Under the pieces are notes generated by a model. The model worked only from the letters and a program-made list of their open reading frames with translations, ran no database searches and was not told where the DNA came from. The translations under genes and the position numbers were made by a program. This document shows, one piece after another, positions 24,105 to 32,329 of a stretch of DNA of 58,210 bases (position 1 is the stretch's first letter; every line of letters begins with the position of its first letter). The stretch comes from Caballeronia terrestris (GTDB lineage Bacteria; Pseudomonadota; Gammaproteobacteria; Burkholderiales; Burkholderiaceae): positions 1 through 58,210 of the forward strand of contig NZ_FCOL02000033.1 in the NCBI RefSeq assembly GCF_001544515.1. Reading direction: 5' to 3'.

Positions 24105-25004
24105 TTAAGCGCGTGCTTTCTTCGCGAAGTACTCGGTCGCCATGAGCCTGAAGGCCGTGACGGCGGGATTGTCGTGATCGGAGCGCCAGGCCATGCTCAT
24201 TTCGGCCTGAATCGAATTGCCGGCGATCAGTCTGAATTCGACGTTGTCGTAATGGAACCGTTGCGCCGATGCCGGCAGAATCCCGATGCCGAGCCCCGCG
24301 CGAATAAGCGACAAAATCGTCGGCGTCTGGTCGATGTATTGAGCGACATTGAGCGTCACGCTCTCGGTCGCGAGCATGCCCATGATCCGGTCGTAGAAGT
24401 ACTTGCCGTGAGTGGGCGAATGCATGATGAAGGGCTGATTGTCCAGTTGCTTGAGCTCGATCTGCTCGTAGCGGCAGAGCGCATGTCCCTTGGGAAGCGC
24501 GACGATCAGCGGTTCTTCATCGACCGGTAGAAATTCGAGGTTCTGTCTCGAAGGCAACGGGCGGAGAAACCCCAGGTCGATCGCGTTCGCGGAGAACGCT
24601 TCGATCTGCGCCACCGAGATCAGCTCAAGCAGCACGACGTCGATGTCGGGCAATACGTCGGTGGCCGCGACCAGCAGTTCCGGAATCAGCTCGTAACCGG
24701 CCGCTCCCGTGAAGCCGATCCGAACGCGCCCCGTCTTCCCCTTGCTCGCGCGCCGGACCGTGCTTTCAGCCTGCTCGGCAAGGCTGAGCAGGCGCGTTGC
24801 ATCCGCGAGGAAGACGCGCCCTTCCGTTGTCAGTCTCACTGTACGGCCGATGCGTTCGAACAGCTTCACGCCCAGGCTGTCTTCGAGCAAATGGATTTGC
24901 CGGCTCAACGGCGGCTGCGTCATGTTAAGCAGCGCCGCAGCACGCCTGAAATTCGATTCGGTCGCGGCAGCGACAAAGCAACGCACTTGTCCGAGATCAA
25001 GCAT
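24105..25004 (-). CDS. LysR-type transcriptional regulator
   Basis: The 299-residue protein has an N-terminal helix-turn-helix (NFRRAAALLNMTQPPLSRQI, then HLLEDSLGVKLFERIGRTVR). The effector domain belongs to the CynR/BenM-like group (FTGAAGYELIPELLVAA, YIDQTPTILSLIRAGLGIGI). It is in the same direction as the dehydrogenase gene upstream (68 bp gap) and may be co-transcribed with it. The transporter gene 22743-24101 converges on it. The inducer is probably a hydroxy- or keto-acid, by context only. Confidence 0.9.
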   Translation of the reverse strand: MLDLGQVRCFVAAATESNFRRAAALLNMTQPPLSRQIHLLEDSLGVKLFERIGRTVRLTTEGRVFLADATRLLSLAEQAESTVRRASKGKTGRVRIGFTGAAGYELIPELLVAATDVLPDIDVVLLELISVAQIEAFSANAIDLGFLRPLPSRQNLEFLPVDEEPLIVALPKGHALCRYEQIELKQLDNQPFIMHSPTHGKYFYDRIMGMLATESVTLNVAQYIDQTPTILSLIRAGLGIGILPASAQRFHYDNVEFRLIAGNSIQAEMSMAWRSDHDNPAVTAFRLMATEYFAKKARA

Positions 25005-25072
25005 TCTTGGGCGGCCGGGAAGGGATGGAGTCGACGGTCATTATAAGGTTGACTCCTCCCATTCTCGCCCCA

Positions 25073-26026
25073 TCACGTCGTGAGACTGCCCTCGGGCCTC
25101 TGCCCCGCCAAGGCCTGCGCAAGACTCGCCAGCACCATTTCGCCCATCGCGGTACGCGACTCCTCGGTAGCGCTCGCGCGATGCGCCTGCAGAACGACGC
25201 GGTCCATGTTGAAGAGCGCTTCAGGGACGTTGGGTTCGTCGACGAACACGTCGAGCCCAGCGCCTGCAATCGCGCCGCTGGACAACGCTTCCACCAGATC
25301 GCTTTCCACCACCAGCTTCCCGCGCGCGATGTTCACGAGATAGCCGTCCTTCCCCAACGCATCCAGCACGGCGGCATTCACGATGCCTTCCGCTTTATCG
25401 GCAGCGGCGGCCAGCACGAGGATGTCGCAACCGCGCGCGAGCGAAAGCAAGTCGCCGACGAATTCATGCGACAAGTCCTCCATGCGGCGCAAGTCCGTAT
25501 AGGAAACGGGACAACCAAATGCTGAAGCGCGCTGCGCAATCGCGCGCCCGACCTTACCCATGCCGACGATACCGACGCGCTTTCCGCTAAAACGGCGCGA
25601 CAGCGGCAAGGCGCCCGGATGCGGATTCTTCTGCCAATTGCCCGTCTTCACGAACTCGTTGCCCGGGCAGATTTGACGGCACGCGGCGAGGATCAACCCG
25701 ATGGCGAGGTCCGCCACGTCTTCGGTCAATGCGCCGAACGTCGCGGTAACCGGAATGCCGCGTTCGCGTGCGAAGGTAAGATCCACAGCATCCGTTCCCA
25801 CGCCATTGACCGCGATCACTTGCAACGCAGGCAACCGTTCAATCATGTCGTTTGAAATGCCGGTATGTCCGCCGGTTATCACGCCTTTGATCGATGCACC
25901 GTGTTCACGGATATACGCATCCTTATCGTCCTTTTCGAACAGGCGATGCATGGTGTAGAGCTCGCCCAGTTTGTCGTTGATGGCCGGGACGAGGATCGGA
26001 TTCAGTTGCAAGATGCTGGGTTTCAA
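25073..26026 (-). CDS. D-isomer-specific 2-hydroxyacid dehydrogenase (hydroxypyruvate/glyoxylate reductase-like)
   Basis: The 317-residue enzyme has the NAD(P) motif GIVGMGKVGRAIAQRA and the catalytic triad of the family: Arg (in VNGVGTD-VNIARGKL region), Glu in DVFVDEPNVPEAL and His in VVLQAHRASA. It should reversibly reduce a 2-keto acid such as hydroxypyruvate, glyoxylate or 2-ketogluconate. The TTG at 26026 was chosen because AGGGAGCG precedes it; an ATG at 26092 would add 22 residues not typical of the family. It is divergent from the MFS carrier at 26523, which may import its substrate. Confidence 0.88.
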   Translation of the reverse strand: MKPSILQLNPILVPAINDKLGELYTMHRLFEKDDKDAYIREHGASIKGVITGGHTGISNDMIERLPALQVIAVNGVGTDAVDLTFARERGIPVTATFGALTEDVADLAIGLILAACRQICPGNEFVKTGNWQKNPHPGALPLSRRFSGKRVGIVGMGKVGRAIAQRASAFGCPVSYTDLRRMEDLSHEFVGDLLSLARGCDILVLAAAADKAEGIVNAAVLDALGKDGYLVNIARGKLVVESDLVEALSSGAIAGAGLDVFVDEPNVPEALFNMDRVVLQAHRASATEESRTAMGEMVLASLAQALAGQRPEGSLTT

Positions 26027-26522
26027 TTCGGACGCTCCCTGTTGATTGACGATTCCGTGGATGAGCTGCGCGCACCGGTCTAACGCATGCATGCTGTCTC
26101 AATGTCGGCGGATGATCGGCGTTTTCGCCGCGTACGTCCAATCCCAAAACGCTATCAGTTGATATACGGATCGATGGACAGATCTGCCGGCCTCAATCGA
26201 TTCAATCCGGGAATCAGGTAATAGCAACAAAAGATTGGACGCGAAATATCCGGATCGCCACAATCAAGGCGTCGGAATGAGGATTTACGCGATCGGCGAA
26301 TAAAAAACCGATCATCGGCAAAACCCTTTCCCAATAAAAAAACAATAAATCCTTTCCAATTAAAGCGGAGACAACAGCGTGAAATTCCACTGCATCACTT
26401 CCCTATTCCTGTCGATTCCTGGTCAACCTGCCGCGACGCGCTGATCCAATCCAGCGCGATTCATCCAGGCTGCGCCACGACGGCGCCGCATTGCCGAAGC
26501 CGGAACATCGGGAGGAATTCAA
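26027..26522. promoter_or_regulatory. Divergent control region between dehydrogenase and MFS carrier
   Basis: The 496-bp gap separates two divergent genes and turns AT-rich between about 26280 and 26370 (runs such as AATAAAAAACC and CCAATAAAAAAACAATAAAT). This is the likely place of the MFS promoter. A short frame with its own ribosome site (26379-26444) lies between this AT-rich block and the MFS start. GGGAGGAATTCAA at 26511-26523 is the MFS ribosome site. Confidence 0.45.
26379..26444 (+). CDS. Possible 21-residue leader peptide upstream of the MFS gene
   Basis: GTG at 26379 is preceded by GCGGAGACAACAGC, almost the same context as the MFS start at 42452 (ACGGAGACAACGATC). The frame reads MKFHCITSLFLSIPGQPAAT plus R, then TGA at 26442-26444, about 78 bp before the MFS gene. 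It could be a translated leader or only a remnant of a former gene start. No rare-codon run or attenuator hairpin was recognised. Confidence 0.25.
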   Translation: MKFHCITSLFLSIPGQPAATR

Positions 26523-27917
26523 ATGAATAATGCCGACGGTATTGTCACGTCCGCCGAAGCGCAACCCGTCACGGAGAAACGCACCAGTTATCGCTGGGTG
26601 GTGATGGGACTGATTTTCTGCATCTGGGCGATTGCCTGCGCCGACCGCGCCAACTTCGGCATCGCCCTGCCTTACTTGAAGAAGGAATACGGCATCACCA
26701 ACACGCAAGCCGGCCTGATCGTCAGCCTGTTCTCGTTCGCGTACGGCTTCGTGCAGATTCCGGTCGGCCTGATCTACAAGCGGCTCAGCGAGAAGACAAC
26801 CGGCTTCCTGTTCGCCATCTTCATGATCTTCACGTCGATCTTCACCGGCCTGATGGGCACGACGTCGTCCGTCTTTCTTTTGCAGGCTTACCGCGTCGGC
26901 TTGGGCTTGTCGGAAGGGCCGCTCGGGATCGGCTGCACCAACGTGATCAACCGCTGGTTTCCCGCTCGCGAGAAAGGCACGGCGACCGGCTTGTGGATCG
27001 CTGCATCAAAGCTCGGTCCGCTGATCGTGCCGTCGGTGTGCATCCTCGTGATCGAGCTGTGGGGATGGCGGGAGATCTTCTACGTCTTCGCGATACCCGG
27101 CATCCTGCTCGCGATCGTCTGGATGGTGATGGTGACGAATTCGCCGAGCGAAAATCGTTTCTGCTCGCCCGCTGAGCGGCGCTATATCCTCGACGAGACG
27201 GCGGCGAACGGCATCGACAGAAAATCCGCGCGGGCCGACGACGTGGCGCGCATGCCCTATCTCGACACGTTCAATCGCACGAAGCGCGTACCGCAACTCG
27301 ATACGATCGGACAGGTCTTCCGCTCGTGGAATATCTTCGGAGTCGCGCTCGGCTATGGCTGCATGATTGGCATCAGCAACATCTTCATGTCGTGGATTCC
27401 CACTTACCTCGTCACGGTCAAGGGCTTCACCTCCGTAAAAATGGGCTTCCTCGCGTCGGCGCCGTTCATCGGCGCAGTGGCCGGAAACATGCTCGGCGGC
27501 ATCATCTCGGACCGCCTGCTCGGCGGACGCCGCAAGCCGATGATGATGGTGGGTGCGCTCGGCACCGTCGTCATGATGGTGCTGCTGATCGATGCGCCGG
27601 ACAGCGTCGCGTATCTCGGCGTGACGCTGGTGATGTCGGGGCTCATGCTGGGTATCGGCTTCGCGGGATACTCCGCGTATCCGATGGGGCTCGCGACCAA
27701 ATCGACGTATCCGACGGCGTTCGGCATCGTCAATTGCCTGGGCCAGATCGGCGGCGCGTGCGCACCGCTGGCGGTGGGAATCCTGCTGGATCGCTATAGC
27801 TGGACCAGCGTGTTCCTGTATATGGTCGGGACGTCTTTGTTGTGTCTCGTGCTGCTGCTCACGGTTGTCGAGCCGATTGCGCTGCGGGATGAGGGCGCGA
27901 AAGCGCGGGGACGATGA
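26523..27917 (+). CDS. MFS transporter, anion:cation symporter (GudP/galactonate-like)
   Basis: The 464-residue carrier has twelve predicted membrane segments. The ACS-family signatures are ADRANFGIALPYLKKEYGIT near the start, a VGLGLSEGPLGIGCTNVINR segment, WFPAREKGTATGLWIAASKL and GFAGYSAYPMGLAT in the C-terminal half. Such carriers import hexonates, hexarates, tartrate or phthalate with protons. It is divergent from the D-2-hydroxyacid dehydrogenase gene and ends 11 bp before a convergent metallo-hydrolase gene. The substrate is inferred to be a sugar- or hydroxy-acid. Confidence 0.9.
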   Translation: MNNADGIVTSAEAQPVTEKRTSYRWVVMGLIFCIWAIACADRANFGIALPYLKKEYGITNTQAGLIVSLFSFAYGFVQIPVGLIYKRLSEKTTGFLFAIFMIFTSIFTGLMGTTSSVFLLQAYRVGLGLSEGPLGIGCTNVINRWFPAREKGTATGLWIAASKLGPLIVPSVCILVIELWGWREIFYVFAIPGILLAIVWMVMVTNSPSENRFCSPAERRYILDETAANGIDRKSARADDVARMPYLDTFNRTKRVPQLDTIGQVFRSWNIFGVALGYGCMIGISNIFMSWIPTYLVTVKGFTSVKMGFLASAPFIGAVAGNMLGGIISDRLLGGRRKPMMMVGALGTVVMMVLLIDAPDSVAYLGVTLVMSGLMLGIGFAGYSAYPMGLATKSTYPTAFGIVNCLGQIGGACAPLAVGILLDRYSWTSVFLYMVGTSLLCLVLLLTVVEPIALRDEGAKARGR

Positions 27918-27928
27918 CTGCCAGCGAT

Positions 27929-28660
27929 CTATTCGCGCACACTCCGTGCCAACGATCGCAACAGCCCCGCGCCGTCCCCACTCCACGCACTGCCATGCAT
28001 GCAGGCGAGCGTCGTCGGGTCGAGTTCGGCGAGTCGCTCGAACATGGCATCGGCGTTACGCGTGTGCGAGAAATAATCCATGCTGCGTCGAAACGCTTCG
28101 CTCGGCCCGAGAATGTCCGATGTCGTGAGCGGCGGAAGGTTCGCGCCGGGCTGCGTAAACAGGTCGCCGCAAAGGAGCGTGCGCGTTCGCTCCTCCATCA
28201 GGAAGCCGCATTCCCACGCATGCGGCAAGTGCGGCGTGTCGATCCATCGCACGGTGTGACGTCCGAGGCTGATGCTCTCCCCGTCTGCCAGTGCGACCGG
28301 CGCCCGATCCGCCAGATCGTTGATGGAGACCATTGCCGCAACGGTCCCGCATAACGGCGACGCGTCCGGTGCCACCGCCAGCCACTCGTTGAGCGATCCG
28401 CACTCGTCCGCCTCGACGTGCGAAAACGCAATATGCCGCAGCCGCTCCGGCGCGATGACGCTCGACAACGCCTCGCGCACGAGAGAAAACATCTTGCGCG
28501 GGCCGGTATGAAACAGGAGCGGCTCGTCGTCGACAATCAGATACTGGTTGAACGAGAAGCCGCCCGCGTCGCCGGGAATGATGAACGGCGTATTGATGCG
28601 ATACAAGCCGTCGGCAATTTCCTCGACGTTCGTACCCGACTGCGGATTGGTGATGCCCAT
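27929..28660 (-). CDS. Metallo-beta-lactamase-fold protein, oxygen-binding di-iron (ODP) type
   Basis: The 243-residue protein has the modified metal site of the flavodiiron/ODP subfamily: H-V-E-A-D-E in IAFSHVEADECGSL (H-x-E-x-D rather than H-x-H-x-D-H). A second His follows in TPHLPHAWECG, then Asp in LLCGDLFTQPG, and a distal His in CMHGSAW. Such domains bind two irons and sense or reduce O2 or NO. There is no flavodoxin domain, so it would be a stand-alone sensor or reductase. The ATG at 28660 follows AGGAGGGGCAC. It converges on the MFS gene. Confidence 0.85.
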   Translation of the reverse strand: MGITNPQSGTNVEEIADGLYRINTPFIIPGDAGGFSFNQYLIVDDEPLLFHTGPRKMFSLVREALSSVIAPERLRHIAFSHVEADECGSLNEWLAVAPDASPLCGTVAAMVSINDLADRAPVALADGESISLGRHTVRWIDTPHLPHAWECGFLMEERTRTLLCGDLFTQPGANLPPLTTSDILGPSEAFRRSMDYFSHTRNADAMFERLAELDPTTLACMHGSAWSGDGAGLLRSLARSVRE

Positions 28661-28809
28661 GTGCCCCTCCTGCGGATCTACTTTCACATCGCGTTCACGC
28701 GCAGCGAAACTACATCACAGCCTGACATCGGCTTCTGCACCCCCCGCCTGTGCGTAAGAAAACCGCTATATGTGATGCGTATTCTGCGCTTCCTGTTCTT
28801 CCTTTGCAT

Positions 28810-29712
28810 TCACGGCGACCGCTCAGCCGCATTGACGAAGTCGATGAACACGCGCAGCGGCGCCGGAACGTGCCGCCGGCCGGGATAGTAGAGGAACGGC
28901 CCCGGGAAGGTCTGCCACCACGGCATGAGGATCGGCTCCAGCGCGCCGCTCTGCAGATGCGGCGCAAGCATGCCTTCGAACAGATGAATGATGCCGACGC
29001 CCGCCACAGCCGCACTGACCGCGAGGTCCACGGCCGCGCCCGGCCGAACCCGCAGCGGGCCGGTAGGATCGAGCCGGACCACTTCACCGTCGCGCTCGAA
29101 ATTCCACGTCGGAGTAGCGCCGCCCGCGAACTGGCCGCGCAGGCAGGCGTGATCGAGCAGTTCACGCGGATGCGTCGGCCGCCCGTGCGCATCGAGATAG
29201 TCGGGCGAGGCGGCAGTGGCGAAGCGCTGCACGCGCGGGCCGATCGGAACGGCGATCATGTCCTGTTCGAGGCGCTCGTCGTAGCGGATGCCGGCATCGC
29301 AGCCGATCGACAGCACGTCCACGAAGCCGTCCTCCACCACGACTTCCACGCGGATGTCCGGATAGGCCTTCAGGAATGGCGCGAGAATGTCGGGCAGCAC
29401 GATGCGCGCGGCGCTCGACGGCACGTTGAGCTTGAGCGTGCCGGTGGGCTTTTCGCGGAAGCCGTTCAGGACGTCGAGCGCGGCTTCCATCTCGCCCATG
29501 AGCGGCGCGAGCTTGTCGATGAGCCGCTGGCCCGCTTCGGTTGGCGCCACGCTGCGCGTCGTGCGGTTGAGCAGCCGCAGCCCGAGCCGCGCTTCCAGGC
29601 GGCGCACGGCCGTGCTCAGGCTCGACGCGGACACGCCGCTCGCGCGCGCCGCATCGCGAAAGCCGCCGGCGCGCACGACGGAAGCGAATGCCGCCAGATC
29701 GTTGAAGTCCAT
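28810..29712 (-). CDS. LysR-type transcriptional regulator (CrgA/DmlR-like)
   Basis: The 300-residue regulator has the helix-turn-helix GGFRDAARASGVSASSLSTA then VRRLEARLGLRLLNRTTRSV. The effector domain contains D-A-G-I-R-Y-D-E-R and the motif SPDYLDAHGRPTHP typical of this large subgroup. The ATG at 29712 (MDFNDLAAF) is the family start; a GTG two codons earlier is possible. It is divergent from the aldo/keto reductase gene (105 bp), the usual arrangement in which LysR controls the neighbour. Confidence 0.9.
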   Translation of the reverse strand: MDFNDLAAFASVVRAGGFRDAARASGVSASSLSTAVRRLEARLGLRLLNRTTRSVAPTEAGQRLIDKLAPLMGEMEAALDVLNGFREKPTGTLKLNVPSSAARIVLPDILAPFLKAYPDIRVEVVVEDGFVDVLSIGCDAGIRYDERLEQDMIAVPIGPRVQRFATAASPDYLDAHGRPTHPRELLDHACLRGQFAGGATPTWNFERDGEVVRLDPTGPLRVRPGAAVDLAVSAAVAGVGIIHLFEGMLAPHLQSGALEPILMPWWQTFPGPFLYYPGRRHVPAPLRVFIDFVNAAERSP

Positions 29713-29817
29713 GAGCACTGTGCATTTTTTTGAACGACCCGTGCAATCTAGGACGGATTATCGAACAGCGCAAGGTGCTTCATACTCGGCTTCAACTCTC
29801 AACCATCGGAGCAACTC

Positions 29818-30675
29818 ATGTCCTTACATCAACCCTTCTTGTTTGCCGGCCGCCAGGTTTCCCGCATGGGCTACGGCGCGATGCAACTCGCAGGTCCGGG
29901 CGTGTTCGGCCCGCCGAAAGACCGCGCCGCCGCGATCGCCGTGCTTCGCCGCGCAGTTGAAGCCGGCGTGAATCACATCGATACGAGCGATTTCTACGGC
30001 CCTCATGTCACCAATCAGATCATTCGCGAGGCGCTGCATCCGTATCCGGACGATCTGCTCATCGTGACGAAGGTTGGCGCCGTGCGCGACGCGACCGGCG
30101 GCTGGCTGCCCGCGATGGAACCGGCGGACATCGAGCGGAGCGTCCACGACAACCTGCGCAACCTCGGCCTCGATGCAATCGACGTCGTCAATATGCGCAT
30201 GATGGGCAACGTCCACAGTCCGAGCGAGGCACCGGTCGAAGCGCAGATCACCGCGCTCGCAGACCTGAAACGCAAAGGGCTCGTGAAGCACATCGGACTG
30301 AGCAACGCGACGCGCGCGCAGATCGACGAGGCGCGCAGCATCGACGAGATCGTGTGCGTGCAGAATCACTACAATCTCGTGCAGCGCGAGGACGGTGAAC
30401 TCGTCGATCATCTCGCGCGCGAAGGCATCGCGTACGTGCCATTCTTTCCGCTCGGCGGCTTCACGCCGATCCAGTCGGGCGCGCTCTCCGACATCGCAAA
30501 AGAACTCGACGCCACGCCGATGCAGGTCGCGCTCGCGTGGCTGCTGTATCGATCGCCGAACCTTCTGCTGATTCCGGGAACGTCGTCCGTCGCGCATCTG
30601 GAGGAGAACCTGCGCGCGGCGGAACTGACCCTCGCCCCCGACGTGCTCGCCCGCCTCGATGCGCTGGCCGCCTAA
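29818..30675 (+). CDS. Aldo/keto reductase
   Basis: The 285-residue enzyme has the AKR barrel motifs MGYGAMQLAG, NHIDTSDFYGP (Asp and Tyr of the tetrad) and IVTKVGA (Lys). The fourth tetrad residue, His in the normal L-x-H, is not seen. DVVNMRMMGNV stands there, a variant found in some AKR subgroups. It should still reduce carbonyls with NADPH, but the missing His may change the chemistry. The 3' end overlaps that of the convergent aldehyde dehydrogenase gene by 4 bp. Probably controlled by the divergent LysR. Confidence 0.88.
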   Translation: MSLHQPFLFAGRQVSRMGYGAMQLAGPGVFGPPKDRAAAIAVLRRAVEAGVNHIDTSDFYGPHVTNQIIREALHPYPDDLLIVTKVGAVRDATGGWLPAMEPADIERSVHDNLRNLGLDAIDVVNMRMMGNVHSPSEAPVEAQITALADLKRKGLVKHIGLSNATRAQIDEARSIDEIVCVQNHYNLVQREDGELVDHLAREGIAYVPFFPLGGFTPIQSGALSDIAKELDATPMQVALAWLLYRSPNLLLIPGTSSVAHLEENLRAAELTLAPDVLARLDALAA

Positions 30676-32306
30676 AAGATGAACCCCGTGTTGACGAACT
30701 TCGACTGGTGATCGGTGACGATCGCATCGAGCAGCGTCTTGCTTTCGTCGGTTTGCTTGGCGGCGACCATCGAGCGGATCGAGAACGCCCGCAGCGCATC
30801 CGTGACCGAGAGCGTGCCTTCCGCCGAGTCCTTGCGTCCGGCGAACGGAAACACGTCGGGACCGCGCTGGCATTGGCAGTTCAGGTTCACACGGCACACC
30901 TGGTTCACGAGCGGATCGACGAGCGCGCCGATCTGCGCGGGATCGGTGCCGAAAATGCTGACCTGCTGCCCGTGCTCCGAGGTGATCACGTACTGCAAGG
31001 CGGTCTCGACATCGTCGAACGGCGTGATCGGGATGATCGGCCCGAACTGCTCCTCGCGATACAGCTTCATGCCTTCCTGCACCGGATACACGACCGCCGG
31101 ATAGAAGAGCGTCTTGCAGAACACGCCGCCGCCCTCGTTGACGACGCTCGCGCCCTTCGCCTTGGCATCATCGATGGCTTCGGTCATGTAGGCGGTGCGA
31201 TGCATGCCCGGCAGCGGCGTGATCGATACGCCCTTCTCCCACGGCATCCCGACCTTCAGCTTCGCCAACTCAACCGTAAAGCGCTCGATGAACACATCGA
31301 CGATCGAGCGATGCACCATCAGCATCTTGAGCGCCGTGCAGCGCTGCCCGTTGAACGACAGCGCGCCGAGCAGGCACTCCTTCACCGCTAGACCGATGTC
31401 GGCATCGGGCAGGATGATCGCGGCGTTCTTCGCGTCGAGACCGAGGATCGCGCGCAGTCGGTGCGACTTCGGATGCTGCTTCTTCAGATGGTCCGCGACC
31501 TTGCTCGATCCGATCAGCGCGAGCACGTCGATCTTGCCCGACGCGAGCATGTGCGGTACGACCACCGCGCCCGGCGCGTAGATCGTATTGATGACGCCTT
31601 TCGGAAACGCCTCGCGAAACGCTTCAAGCAGCGGATAGAAGAGCAGCGTGCCGTATTGCGGCGGCTTGAACACCACCGTGTTGCCCATCAGCAGCGCCGG
31701 AATCAGCGTGGCGAAGGTCTCGTTGAGCGGATAGTTGTACGGCCCCATGCACAGCACGACGCCGAGCGGCGTGCGCCGGATCTGCCCGATCGTGCCCTCC
31801 GCGATCGTGAAGCGCGAATTGCTGTTGTCCTGCTCCTTGAGCGCTTCGATCGTGTCCTGCATGTAGCTGACGGTGCGGTCGAACTCCTTCTGCGAATCGG
31901 CGAGGCTCTTGCCGATCTCCCACATGATCAGGTTCACGATCTGCGAGCGCTCGGCGACCATGCGCCGGATGAAGTCCTGCATGCACGCGATGCGCTGCCC
32001 AACCGTCATCGTCGGCCAGGCACCGCGGCCGTGATCGTAGGCGCGCACGGCGGCGTCGAGGGCGGCGTCGCTTTCCGTTTCGCCCATCACCGGATAGCTG
32101 CCGATCGCGACCTGCTCGACGTCGCCCGACGGTTCGCGCACGCAGACTGGCGAGAGCACGGTCTTGCAGGCGCCGTCCCAGGGCCGCAGTTCGCCATCGA
32201 CGAGCGAGACGCGTTGATGGATCGGCGCGGCGAGGCGCGCGTCCTCGGGGATCTCGCCGGCGGAAGGAAAGAGTTGCTGCAGGTTTTCGGAGGTCATGTG
32301 CGGCAT
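30672..32306 (-). CDS. Aldehyde dehydrogenase, GapN-like (NADP-dependent non-phosphorylating GAPDH type)
   Basis: The 544-residue protein has the ALDH catalytic Cys in FNGQRCTALKML and the family segments MGPYNYPLNETFATLIPALL and CQRGPDVFPFAGRKDSAEGT. It is longer than usual ALDHs because of an N-terminal extension of about 50 residues. At the place of the conserved E-L-G-G-K, the sequence is LGLDAKN, so the general-base Glu is not in its normal position. The ATG at 32306 (MPHMTSEN) follows GAGGACAAC. Last gene of the leftward operon; it may oxidise a sugar-derived aldehyde such as glyceraldehyde or a semialdehyde. Confidence 0.88.
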   Translation of the reverse strand: MPHMTSENLQQLFPSAGEIPEDARLAAPIHQRVSLVDGELRPWDGACKTVLSPVCVREPSGDVEQVAIGSYPVMGETESDAALDAAVRAYDHGRGAWPTMTVGQRIACMQDFIRRMVAERSQIVNLIMWEIGKSLADSQKEFDRTVSYMQDTIEALKEQDNSNSRFTIAEGTIGQIRRTPLGVVLCMGPYNYPLNETFATLIPALLMGNTVVFKPPQYGTLLFYPLLEAFREAFPKGVINTIYAPGAVVVPHMLASGKIDVLALIGSSKVADHLKKQHPKSHRLRAILGLDAKNAAIILPDADIGLAVKECLLGALSFNGQRCTALKMLMVHRSIVDVFIERFTVELAKLKVGMPWEKGVSITPLPGMHRTAYMTEAIDDAKAKGASVVNEGGGVFCKTLFYPAVVYPVQEGMKLYREEQFGPIIPITPFDDVETALQYVITSEHGQQVSIFGTDPAQIGALVDPLVNQVCRVNLNCQCQRGPDVFPFAGRKDSAEGTLSVTDALRAFSIRSMVAAKQTDESKTLLDAIVTDHQSKFVNTGFIF

Positions 32307-32329
32307 GGCGTTGTCCTCATGGTCACACG

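Noticed and set aside
22826..24145. Second long plus-strand frame in the 2-hydroxycarboxylate transporter gene
   Set aside because: It is a shifted reading of the same gene with Arg/Gly-rich nonsense; the chosen frame has the G-G-x-G transporter motifs.
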